Shown: piece by piece, positions 4,806 through 10,720 of the stretch
Layout of the letters: every line of letters starts with the position of its first letter
Position numbering within the stretch: the first letter of the stretch is position 1
Source: Microcaldota archaeon
Lineage (GTDB): Archaea; Micrarchaeota; Micrarchaeia; Anstonellales; Bilamarchaeaceae
Assembly (NCBI GenBank): GCA_013425425.1
Contig: JACCLJ010000056.1
Coordinates: 1 to 10,720 of the forward strand
Direction: 5' to 3'
DNA: 10,720 bases
Translations under genes and position numbers: made by a program
Notes under the pieces: generated by a model
What the model saw: the letters and a program-made list of their open reading frames with translations, nothing else
What the model was told of the DNA's origin: nothing
Database searches by the model: none

Positions 4806-7106
4806 ATGATAACGTCTATCCGCCTCGTGAACTGGCGCTCGCACAAAGACACGTATCTTGAGTTCAGCCGCGGCACCAACCTCCTTGTCGGAATCATGGG
4901 CGGGGGAAAGAGCAGCGTGCTGGAAGCCATAAGCTTCGCGCTTTTCGGCACTTTCCCCGCGCTTGAGCGCAGGAGCGTGAAACTGGATGACATCGTGAGG
5001 TTCAGCGAGGAACGCGCTTCCGTGATCCTTGCGATGGATTGGGAGGGAAAGCAGTACAGGATAGAGCGGGCGATAGAAAGGAAGGAGAAGAAGGCCGCAA
5101 CCCGGGCGGAGATTTTCAGGGACGGCTCGCTTATCGAAACCGGCTCTTCCGCAGTCGGCTCTTATGTCGAACAGCTCATCGGGATAGACTACGACCTTTT
5201 CACCAGGGCGATTTACTCCGAGCAGAACAATATCGACCATTTCCTAACGCTGGACCCGAGGGAGAGGAAGGGGGAGATGGACCGCCTGCTCGGGCTTGAC
5301 CGCTTCGAACTGGCGAGGGGCAATATAGTTTCGGTCATAAACAGGATGGAATCCATGCGGAAGATGTTCGAGGGGAAGCATGATCCGAAAATCGTTGCCG
5401 AAACCAGAGAAAACCTTGAAAGATATAAGAGGGAGGCGGCCGAGCTGAAAGGCAGGCTGCAGAAACTCGATGCGGAACTCGGGAGGGAGCTCGTATTGCT
5501 CAAGGAGAGGGAAGGGAGATACGCCGCATTGCGGGAGAACAGGGAAAAATACGAGCAGCTCGAAAAGGAGATAACGAAGATACGCGGAATGGCTGAAAAC
5601 CTGAAGGCTGAAATCGACCCTGCCGTGACCGCGGAGGTCTGCGAGAAGGCAAGGGTTGATGTCGAAGCGCTGAGAAAGGAACTTCTGGATACAAAAGAGA
5701 AGGCGCAGGCGCTCCAGGCGAAAAAATCCTCGGCTGCCGCGGAGATCGCCTCGCTCAGCGCGCAGTTGAAAACCGAAGAGGAGCGTGCGGCTGCAATCGA
5801 GCGGATTGATGCCGAGCTTGCGGCGCTTCTTGCCGGCAAAACTGCCGGTGCACTGCAGGATGAACTGAAGTTGCTTGAGGGGAAGACGCTTAAGCTGGTT
5901 TCAGGGCGCAAGGCGCTGGAGGGGGACATCGGCGAGATGGGCGAGATGCTTGCAAAATTAAAGCCGGGCATGGCGGACTGTCCGCTCTGCGGCACCAAGC
6001 TCGATGCCGGAAGCGCCGAGCATATCAAAAAAGAGAGGAAGGCGCTGATTGCGAAGAAACTCGAACAGTTGGGGGCGATAGATGCGGAGCTGCCGGCTGT
6101 GAGGGATGGCACGGATACGCTTAAAACCAGGATAAGGAGGATTGAGGCAAAAACAGAAAGCAGGAGCGCATACCTGAAGGAGAGGAAAGACCGGGCGGCG
6201 CTGGAAAAACGGAAAATCGCCCTCAAAGCCGAACTTGATTCCGCGGAAAAGGAAGCGAAGACCTGGGATGAGCACGTTTCCGATAGGAGAAGGCGCTATG
6301 AAACGCTCATGATGGCAGCGGAGAAATACGGCACGATGGTGGAAAGGAAGCGCAGGCTTGCACTGCTCATGGAAAAGGAAGGGGAGCTCGCAGAGAAGAA
6401 GGGGAAGGTGGACTATGACGCCAAGGCGTACGAGGATGCGAGGGCGAAACTCGAGGAAACGAGGATGAAAAAGCAGAAGGGCGAGGGTGAGAAGGCTGCT
6501 GCGGAAAGGCAGCTGGCGGTCGTTTCCGATATGGAAAGCACCCTGGGGAAAAGAATGGTGGAAATCGAAGAAAGCGCCAGGGAGGCTGAAAGGCTGTCAA
6601 AACTTTCCGGGGAGCTGAAGATTTACAGGAATGCACTGCTGGATACGCAGGTCAACCTGAGGAAGAATCTCATAGAGGCGATAAACTCTGCGATGAACGA
6701 GGTTTGGGGGATATTCTACCCATATAAGAATTATTCCGCCATCAGGCTCGAGGTCACGGAGAAGGACTATGTCTTCGAGGTGCACGAGCGGGGGGAATGG
6801 AAGCCTCTGGAAACAGTTGCGAGCGGCGGGGAACGGGCCTGCGCGGCGCTGACGCTGCGGGTTGCCCTTGCGACGGTGCTCACCTCCAACCTCGGCTGGC
6901 TTATACTGGATGAGCCTACGCACAACCTTGACAAGGAGGCCATAAGCCTGCTTTCGGAAACGCTCCAGCTAAAGGTGCCGCAGGTCGTAAACCAGACATT
7001 CGTGATAACGCACGAGGAGGGGCTCATAGGCGCCGATTTTGCCGCAAGCTACAGGCTTGCGAGAAATAAGGAATCTGACGGGCCGACCGTCGTTGAGAGG
7101 ATCTAG
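4806..7106 (+). CDS. rad50: DNA double-strand break repair ATPase Rad50
   Basis: Rad50 is the SMC-like ATPase of the Mre11-Rad50 complex that holds and processes DNA ends. Visible parts in order are the N-terminal ABC half with Walker A GIMGGGKSS (29-37; M stands where many members have N), Q-loop YSEQNN, and a long charged coiled coil from about 190. The zinc hook CPLC is at 392-395, the returning coil runs to about 600, and the C-terminal half has signature SGGER (673-677) and Walker B/D-loop LILDEPTHNLD with D702 and E703. At 766 residues it is shorter than the roughly 880 of well-studied archaeal Rad50, mainly through shorter coils. All catalytic motifs are intact. It follows the dihydrouridine synthase gene by 7 bases; mre11, usually adjacent in archaea, is not in the window. 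The stop overlaps that of the convergent gene. Confidence 0.95.
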   Translation: MITSIRLVNWRSHKDTYLEFSRGTNLLVGIMGGGKSSVLEAISFALFGTFPALERRSVKLDDIVRFSEERASVILAMDWEGKQYRIERAIERKEKKAATRAEIFRDGSLIETGSSAVGSYVEQLIGIDYDLFTRAIYSEQNNIDHFLTLDPRERKGEMDRLLGLDRFELARGNIVSVINRMESMRKMFEGKHDPKIVAETRENLERYKREAAELKGRLQKLDAELGRELVLLKEREGRYAALRENREKYEQLEKEITKIRGMAENLKAEIDPAVTAEVCEKARVDVEALRKELLDTKEKAQALQAKKSSAAAEIASLSAQLKTEEERAAAIERIDAELAALLAGKTAGALQDELKLLEGKTLKLVSGRKALEGDIGEMGEMLAKLKPGMADCPLCGTKLDAGSAEHIKKERKALIAKKLEQLGAIDAELPAVRDGTDTLKTRIRRIEAKTESRSAYLKERKDRAALEKRKIALKAELDSAEKEAKTWDEHVSDRRRRYETLMMAAEKYGTMVERKRRLALLMEKEGELAEKKGKVDYDAKAYEDARAKLEETRMKKQKGEGEKAAAERQLAVVSDMESTLGKRMVEIEESAREAERLSKLSGELKIYRNALLDTQVNLRKNLIEAINSAMNEVWGIFYPYKNYSAIRLEVTEKDYVFEVHERGEWKPLETVASGGERACAALTLRVALATVLTSNLGWLILDEPTHNLDKEAISLLSETLQLKVPQVVNQTFVITHEEGLIGADFAASYRLARNKESDGPTVVERI

Positions 7107-7978
7107 TTCAGCTGCTCTATTTTAGAGGCAATTGCAACTTCGTCTTTCGGTTTTTTGCCGCACTTGTCGGCGTACCATTCCCTGCAGCTTTCGCAGTTTT
7201 CAGATGAGTAGTATACCGCGGCTGCCGTTATGTCCTCTTTCTCGGCAAGCCCTATCCCCAGAAGGTATCTCAGCACCATCCTGAACTCTTCGACCGGGAA
7301 GGATTTCTTCCTTGAAGCCCGCAGCTTCCTCAGGTCGGTAAACCTGAGTTCGTTGTTCAGTATGAGGACATTATCGAGCGTGAATCCGCCGAGAACGAGA
7401 TTCTGCGAATGGAGGGCAGACAGCGTTTCAACGATAAGGTCCGTAAGCCTTTTTCTGTGGCCGGGTTTAAGCCTTGCGAAATCTATGTGATTAAGGCGGT
7501 CCGAGGCGAGCCTGTTGTCGAAGGTCCACCCATCCCCATCCACCGCCGAGATTACGTAAAAGGTGCCGAAAAGGCTTTTGAGGTAACCGACAATTCTTTC
7601 AACACTGTCCCGTATCTTTCCGGAAGCGTTGTAGAGCGCCTTTGCCACTTCTGCCGAAGTTTTTCTGAACAGGTATAGCCTTCCGCCCTTCTCGAGCGCC
7701 AGCCTGTCCGTGCCATCTCTCTTGTCTATCCTGTAAAGGTCGCCCAAGAGTTCGTTCCTGTTGAAAAGCATCCGTTCAACCTTTATGCTCGGCGTCTTGG
7801 ACTCGTTCCATGAATATTCCACCTCTATTGCGCCGGCGGCTTCATGCCTCTTGGAGGAGATTGGAACCTCCCTGGAGAAGAATGGAAGCGAATCGTCATC
7901 CTGTTTCGCATCGTCTATCTCCTCTTGCCTCTCGTAGGATGAAGGAAGATGCTCTTCGGTGTATTTGAACGCTTTCAT
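7103..7978 (-). CDS. Protein-kinase-like protein, probable pseudokinase
   Basis: I start at ATG 7978 (291 residues), with AGGT 6 bases upstream; the reading frame extends further but would run into the PCNA gene. Residues 1-60 are acidic and low in structure. Residues 95-245 resemble a kinase core: LEKGGRLYLFRK (strand 3-like), a helix, then LSALHSQNLVLGGFTLDNVLI (187-206) and LRFTDLRKL (211-219). These align with the kinase catalytic loop (H-x-D-x4-N) and DFG segment. N203 and D215 are kept, but the catalytic aspartate position falls in GGF, so phosphotransfer looks unlikely. The C-terminus has C262-x2-C265 and C273, possibly metal-binding. It lies downstream of PCNA on the same strand, convergent with rad50. 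A divergent small-molecule kinase fold is an alternative. Confidence 0.55.
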   Translation of the reverse strand: MKAFKYTEEHLPSSYERQEEIDDAKQDDDSLPFFSREVPISSKRHEAAGAIEVEYSWNESKTPSIKVERMLFNRNELLGDLYRIDKRDGTDRLALEKGGRLYLFRKTSAEVAKALYNASGKIRDSVERIVGYLKSLFGTFYVISAVDGDGWTFDNRLASDRLNHIDFARLKPGHRKRLTDLIVETLSALHSQNLVLGGFTLDNVLILNNELRFTDLRKLRASRKKSFPVEEFRMVLRYLLGIGLAEKEDITAAAVYYSSENCESCREWYADKCGKKPKDEVAIASKIEQLN

Positions 7979-8008
7979 TTTTTTACCTAGGCTGTTTGAT
8001 TTGTGTGA

Positions 8009-8022
8009 TTTAACATAATTAA
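8009..8022 (-). promoter_or_regulatory. Possible promoter of the kinase-like gene
   Basis: The 88-base gap between PCNA and the kinase-like gene contains, on the minus strand, CCTTAATTATGTTAAAT, an AT-rich TATA-like stretch 31-44 bases before the ATG. A transcript start near 7990 would leave the AGGT ribosome-binding site near its 5' end. A short weak T-run lies just after the PCNA stop. Whether the gene is expressed alone or with PCNA is open. Confidence 0.25.
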
Positions 8023-8066
8023 GGTGGAAACTGTTTAAGAATATGTGTATTATAACAAAACCGCAC

Positions 8067-8810
8067 CTAATCGGTCTCGATCCGCGGCGCCAGATAATAG
8101 GTGACCTTTGCGCCTTCCATTTCGTATTCCAGCTTAAGCGGCTTGTCCGTCTCAAGATGGAGCGTGACCGTGGAACTGCCGCTGGTTGCTTTCATCATAT
8201 CCTCGAGATATTGGAGCGGGAATGTCGCCCTTGCACCGTTTTCCGTCTTTATCTCGACGACTTCGCTGCCGCCGACCTCGAACTGTTCCCGCACGTCCCC
8301 GCTGTCGCCCTTTACCTCGACAATGAATTCCTTGGGATCCAGGATAAGCCTCACGTGCGAACTTACGAGCCTCGCGTCTTTCAGCGCCTCCTTGAATGCA
8401 TCCGCCCTTATGCTTACCTGGCTTTTGAACTCTATCTTCGGTTCCCTCTGCGGCTTTTCACTCGCCTCGATGAGCGGTACCTTGAATGTCTTCTTCCTCT
8501 TGTCCGCATAGAATTTGAGGACAAGCCTGCCGTCTTCCATGCCGAGCTCTGCCTTCTCGCCCTTTTTGCCTCTGGAAAGGACGTTGGAAAGCTGCGTCAT
8601 GTTCATGCCTATCCTCATCTCCTCGGGTATGCTGTATTCCGAGAAAGCGGATTTCGGCATTATGAATGAGACCATGGAGATCTGCGAAGGGTCCATCGCC
8701 TTCAGGTGAAGGCCGTCATGCTTCAGTTCGAACTCTCCCTCCTCAACAAGACTGACTATGGAATCTATTGCCGCCTTAAGAATAGGGGCATCCTCTACAA
8801 CAAGTTTCAT
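8067..8810 (-). CDS. pcn: DNA polymerase sliding clamp (PCNA)
   Basis: PCNA forms a ring around DNA and tethers polymerase, ligase, FEN1 and other replication and repair enzymes. The start is ATG 8810 (247 residues, MKLVVEDA), chosen because GAGGTG lies 5 bases upstream; an in-frame GTG two codons earlier would sit inside that site. Typical PCNA features are the N-terminal strand-helix (LVVEDAPILKAAIDSIVSLVEEG), LHLKAMDPSQISMVSFIMP, the acidic-basic interdomain region around PLIEASEKPQREPKIEF, a second domain starting at VSIRADAFKEALKDARLVS, and the C-terminal YYLAPRIETD, where the LAPR(I/V) tail accepts PIP-box peptides. Length is normal. It has its own strong promoter, divergent from the membrane protein gene, and shares the strand with the kinase-like gene downstream. 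Confidence 0.95.
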   Translation of the reverse strand: MKLVVEDAPILKAAIDSIVSLVEEGEFELKHDGLHLKAMDPSQISMVSFIMPKSAFSEYSIPEEMRIGMNMTQLSNVLSRGKKGEKAELGMEDGRLVLKFYADKRKKTFKVPLIEASEKPQREPKIEFKSQVSIRADAFKEALKDARLVSSHVRLILDPKEFIVEVKGDSGDVREQFEVGGSEVVEIKTENGARATFPLQYLEDMMKATSGSSTVTLHLETDKPLKLEYEMEGAKVTYYLAPRIETD

Positions 8811-8817
8811 GCTCACA

Positions 8818-8823
8818 CCTCGA
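8818..8823 (-). promoter_or_regulatory. Ribosome-binding site of PCNA
   Basis: GAGGTG on the minus strand, 7 bases upstream of ATG 8810 counted from the site's last base. It decides the start in favour of ATG 8810 over the GTG at 8816. Confidence 0.5.
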
Positions 8824-8854
8824 AAATTTGCCTCTCAAAGCTATTACTACGAAA

Positions 8855-8867
8855 TATAATATAAAGG
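8855..8867 (-). promoter_or_regulatory. TATA-type promoter of PCNA
   Basis: The minus strand reads CCTTTATATTATATTTC, a strong BRE-plus-TATA-like stretch. Transcription would begin near 8835, giving a leader of about 25 bases that contains the ribosome-binding site. Confidence 0.5.
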
Positions 8868-8886
8868 TTCTGCTGCGGCGTTCGTC

Positions 8887-8899
8887 TATACGGCGTATA
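8887..8899. repeat. 13-bp palindrome between divergent promoters
   Basis: TATACG-G-CGTATA is a perfect palindrome with a one-base centre, about 20 bases upstream of the PCNA TATA box. Size and position suit a regulator-binding site; nothing in the sequence names the regulator. Confidence 0.35.
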
Positions 8900-8914
8900 T
8901 GCGTAGGTGGATGT

Positions 8915-8990
8915 TTCAGAAACGAAGTTTCTGAACAGTTGAGAACGAAGTTCTCAACATGCAACAACCGAAGTTTGTACGGTGTTGTTG
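8915..8990. repeat. Three back-to-back GAA-loop palindromes on a 23-bp period
   Basis: TTCAGAAAC/GTTTCTGAA, GTTGAGAAC/GTTCTCAAC and GCAACA..ACCG/CGGT..TGTTGC follow one another between the PCNA promoter and the membrane-protein promoter. The first two have GAA between perfect 9-bp arms; the third is longer-looped but keeps CGAAG. The three GAA centres start at 8924, 8947 and 8970, exactly 23 bp apart. The arms differ from copy to copy while pairing is kept. They could act as DNA sites, DNA hairpins or RNA stem-loops. The 289-base spacer (8817-9105) has no supported gene. Confidence 0.6.
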
Positions 8991-9013
8991 CAATGCAACT
9001 CGGCAGCTACTCT

Positions 9014-9058
9014 TGTCGTCATCGCCCACCGGCTCGGCCTGGGACAGTGTCGTCATCG
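9014..9058. repeat. Direct repeat TGTCGTCATCG, two copies
   Basis: Perfect 11-bp copies at 9014-9024 and 9048-9058, 34 bp apart, just upstream of the membrane-protein promoter. They resemble the TTGTCATCA-type repeats of the spacer at 3636-3891, which suggests one motif is shared by both divergent gaps. Confidence 0.4.
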
Positions 9059-9063
9059 TTGCG

Positions 9064-9072
9064 GTATAATAA
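9064..9072 (+). promoter_or_regulatory. TATA-type promoter of the small membrane protein gene
   Basis: GTATAATAA, with transcription expected near 9092. A second AT-rich stretch (TTTAAAAATATAAA, 9085-9098) lies too close to ATG 9106 to serve it but could serve the alternative TTG start at 9124. Confidence 0.35.
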
Positions 9073-9105
9073 GGGCGATGGAGGTTTAAAAATATAAACG
9101 GCGAG

Positions 9106-9453
9106 ATGGAAAGCGGTGATTTTTTGAAAGTAACGCTTACGCACATAGGCGCATTTGCGCTCGGAAGGCTGCTTGCAGTGTGGAGCTTCGTGCTCGGCAT
9201 AATAATGCTTATAGTGGGAAGCATGCTTTTGCTGCTCCTGATGATCCTTGGGATGGCAACCTCCGAAAACCCCGTAGACGCGTTCGGCGGCGGGGTCATT
9301 GGTTTCATAATATTCTTCGTGGTTGCGGTCATTGCGCTCGTGGTGAACAGCATCGCCGCATTCATATTCGGGATGATAGCCGCGACGGTCTACAACATAA
9401 TCCTCGGGATAGGCGGCGGAATAGACCTCGATTTCAGGGACCGGGGCGGATAA
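9106..9453 (+). CDS. Small integral membrane protein, DUF3566-like
   Basis: 115 residues with two hydrophobic regions (about 17-50 and 62-92) and a C-terminal segment MIAATVYNIILGIGGGIDLDF. The pattern of an N-terminal ALGRLL-type helix, a GVIGFIIFFVVAVI helix and AxxYN...GGI(D/E) close to the C-terminus is typical of small archaeal and actinobacterial membrane proteins grouped near DUF3566. Function is unknown. ATG 9106 is taken as start, but TTG 9124 is a serious rival: GGTGAT, a perfect match to the archaeal anti-Shine-Dalgarno sequence, lies 3 bases before it, and the protein would then begin MKVTLTHIGAFALG. It is divergent from PCNA and ends in a T-run terminator, so it is probably a single-gene unit. 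Confidence 0.65.
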   Translation: MESGDFLKVTLTHIGAFALGRLLAVWSFVLGIIMLIVGSMLLLLLMILGMATSENPVDAFGGGVIGFIIFFVVAVIALVVNSIAAFIFGMIAATVYNIILGIGGGIDLDFRDRGG

Positions 9454-9460
9454 ACGCGCC

Positions 9461-9478
9461 TTTTTCTTTTTTGTTTTT
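9461..9478 (+). terminator. T-run terminator after the membrane protein gene
   Basis: TTTTTCTTTTTTGTTTTT begins 8 bases after the stop codon. Long T-runs on the coding strand are the standard intrinsic termination signal in archaea. Confidence 0.6.
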
Positions 9479-9505
9479 AAGCGATTGACGAAGCCCCGGG
9501 CGCAA

Positions 9506-9514
9506 CATTTTTAT
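9506..9514 (+). promoter_or_regulatory. TATA-like box of the thiolase gene
   Basis: ACATTTTTATC sits about 25 bases before 9535, giving a transcript start at about 9535-9540 and a leader of roughly 85 bases. That is long for this window, where other promoters give leaders of 0-30 bases. Confidence 0.35.
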
Positions 9515-9534
9515 CCCCTTGCCAAGAATAACAC

Positions 9535-9558
9535 ATGCTTACTATTTGTCAATGTTGA
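9535..9558 (+). other. Possible 7-codon upstream ORF in the thiolase leader
   Basis: ATG CTT ACT ATT TGT CAA TGT TGA would encode MLTICQC. The ATG lies where transcription should start, so it could be read leaderless, and its stop falls inside the left arm of the first leader hairpin. It may be chance; see findings. Confidence 0.2.
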
Positions 9559-9603
9559 GAAGCACAAAGCTTCTCAACTGTTGTGGACGAATCGTCGTCC
9601 ACA
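9554..9603 (+). repeat. Two perfect hairpins in the thiolase leader
   Basis: GTTGAGAAGC (9554-9563) pairs with GCTTCTCAAC (9569-9578) around ACAAA. TGTGGACGA (9582-9590) pairs with TCGTCCACA (9595-9603) around ATCG. Only three bases separate them, and the ribosome-binding site follows 7 bases after the second. The first hairpin shares the arms GTTGAGAA/TTCTCAAC with the palindrome at 8938-8957. Confidence 0.6.
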
Positions 9604-9610
9604 TCAATAA

Positions 9611-9616
9611 GAGGTC
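9611..9616 (+). promoter_or_regulatory. Ribosome-binding site of the thiolase gene
   Basis: GAGGTC lies 6 bases before ATG 9623, outside the leader hairpins, and supports this start. Confidence 0.5.
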
Positions 9617-9622
9617 AGAATT

Positions 9623-10720
9623 ATGAGAAGAGTTGCGATTATAGGAGCCGGCATGACGGAATTCGGCGAGCACTGGGAACAGGGCTTCAGGAACCTTGTC
9701 GTGCAGGCAGGCCTGAAGGCGATTACGGATGCCGGCATATCCGGAGAGAAGATAGATGCCGGCTACGTCGGCACAATGGCTTCCGGAAGGCTTGTCGGCC
9801 AGGAGCACGTGGGGGCGCTTATCGGGGATTACATGGGCCTTAACCCGATACCGATTACGAGGGTGGAGGGCGCGTGCGCATCCGGTTCGCTTGCATTGAG
9901 GCAGGGCATACTGGCGGTCGCATCCGGCATGCATGACATCGTAGTCGTAGGCGGGGTGGAGAAGATGACCGACCTGAGCACGGAGGAGGTCAGCGACGCG
10001 CTCGGAGGCGCAGGCGACCAGGAATGGGAATTGTTCCTTGGCGCGACTTTCCCGGGGTTATACGCGCTGATGGCAAGGAGGCACATGACTGAATATGGAA
10101 CAACCAGCGAGATGCTCGCTTCCGTTGCTGTAAAGAACCACAGGCACGGGGCGAAAAACAGATATGCCCAATACCAGAAGGAGATTACTATAGATACCGT
10201 CCTGAATTCGAAGATGGTCGCTGACCCGCTTCACGTATTCGACTGCTCGCCGATAACGGACGGGGCCGCGGCGCTGGTGCTTGCACCGCTCGAACTGGCC
10301 GCCAGCTATGTGAAAAAACCGGTTGAGATAGTCGCGAGCGCACAGGCGAGCGATACCATATCGCTCAGCGCGCGGGAACGCATCACCGAGCTGAAGGCGA
10401 CGAAGATAGCTGCGGAAAAGGCATACCAGCAGGCGAAGGTTTCGCCGAAGGACATAGACCTTGCCGAAGTGCATGACTGTTTCACGATCGCCGAGATAAT
10501 GGCCATAGAGGACTTGGGTTTCTTCAAAAAGGGCGAGGGCGGAAGGGCGTCGCTCGAAGGCCGGACCACGTTCGGCGGGGACATCGTTGTGAATACGAGC
10601 GGCGGGCTGAAGGCTGCGGGCCATCCGGTAGGCGCTACGGGCGTAAAGCAGGCGGTTGAGATTGCCTGGCAGCTGCGCGGAGAGGCCGAAGGAGGAAGGC
10701 AGGTCAAGGATGCCCAGATA
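9623..10720 (+). CDS. Acetyl-CoA C-acetyltransferase-type thiolase (partial, cut by right edge)
   Basis: Thiolases of this archaeal type condense two acetyl-CoA to acetoacetyl-CoA, the first step of the mevalonate route to isoprenoid lipids. The frame is intact for 366 codons and the last 20-30 residues are beyond the window. The N-terminus MRRVAIIGAGMTEFG is typical. The nucleophilic cysteine is C85 in VEGACASGSLAL; HDCF (284-287) and GGLKAAGHPVGATG with H334 supply the other active-site residues, as in the SCP2-type/archaeal branch. In many archaea this gene sits between HMG-CoA synthase and a DUF35 protein, whose products form a complex. Here the upstream neighbour is a membrane protein gene, so only the downstream side could hold a partner. 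The long structured leader is unusual for this window. A related acyltransferase specificity cannot be excluded. Confidence 0.88.
   Translation, partial: MRRVAIIGAGMTEFGEHWEQGFRNLVVQAGLKAITDAGISGEKIDAGYVGTMASGRLVGQEHVGALIGDYMGLNPIPITRVEGACASGSLALRQGILAVASGMHDIVVVGGVEKMTDLSTEEVSDALGGAGDQEWELFLGATFPGLYALMARRHMTEYGTTSEMLASVAVKNHRHGAKNRYAQYQKEITIDTVLNSKMVADPLHVFDCSPITDGAAALVLAPLELAASYVKKPVEIVASAQASDTISLSARERITELKATKIAAEKAYQQAKVSPKDIDLAEVHDCFTIAEIMAIEDLGFFKKGEGGRASLEGRTTFGGDIVVNTSGGLKAAGHPVGATGVKQAVEIAWQLRGEAEGGRQVKDAQI

Noticed and set aside
5213..6226. Long minus-strand reading frame inside rad50
   Set aside because: Its serine/leucine-rich product is the shadow of the GAA/GAG/AAG-rich coiled coil on the other strand; rad50 has intact motifs throughout.
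8043..8669. Plus-strand reading frame opposite PCNA
   Set aside because: Antisense shadow; PCNA motifs and its promoter and ribosome-binding site settle the strand.
8911..8991. CRISPR-like array suggested by regular spacing of similar units
   Set aside because: Units are only 23 bp long including everything, their arms differ, and there are no spacers between constant repeats; no cas gene is nearby.
8959..9069. Small plus-strand ORF of 37 codons (ATG 8959 to TAA 9069)
   Set aside because: It consists of the third palindrome and the direct repeats, has no ribosome-binding site, and the composition is unlike the real genes nearby.

Overview
The window is archaeal. It carries a Rad50 with a zinc hook, an archaeal sliding clamp (PCNA), a thiolase of the archaeal mevalonate-pathway type and a two-pass membrane protein resembling DUF3566. 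Promoters have TATA-type boxes about 22-30 bases ahead of starts, ribosome-binding sites are of the GGTGAT type, and T-runs follow some genes. The lineage cannot be fixed from the sequence alone.

Region 1 (1-2720) is clearly AT-rich and reads leftward as one tight operon of five genes behind a single TATA box at about 2709-2716. In transcription order it holds two small proteins sharing an 'EGFF' winged-helix-like module, a coiled-coil plus winged-helix protein, a DUF4145-like protein, and a HEPN-like protein with an R-x4-H motif that runs off the left edge. Overlapping ends suggest co-translation. The composition and the combination of DNA-binding proteins with HEPN-type proteins suggest an acquired defence or toxin-type locus. 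This is inference; no known named system is matched.

Region 2 (2720-3905) holds a YdeI/OmdA-family gene on the minus strand with its own promoter and terminator. A divergent spacer of about 330 bp follows, crowded with short hairpins and repeats of TTGTCATCA. Read on the minus strand, these repeats look like box C motifs followed by box D motifs, so the spacer may encode small RNAs.

Region 3 (3905-8816) is GC-richer housekeeping sequence. A tRNA-dihydrouridine synthase gene and rad50 form a plus-strand pair. Convergent to them are PCNA and a gene for a protein-kinase-like protein that seems to lack the catalytic aspartate. The rad50 and kinase-like genes share one CTAG that supplies both stop codons. 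No mre11 is present in the window.

Region 4 (8817-10720) has a divergent spacer with three back-to-back palindromes on an exact 23-bp period, a small membrane protein gene with a T-run terminator, and a thiolase gene cut by the right edge. The thiolase has a long leader containing a possible 7-codon upstream ORF and two perfect hairpins. One of these reuses the arms of a palindrome from the spacer upstream of PCNA.
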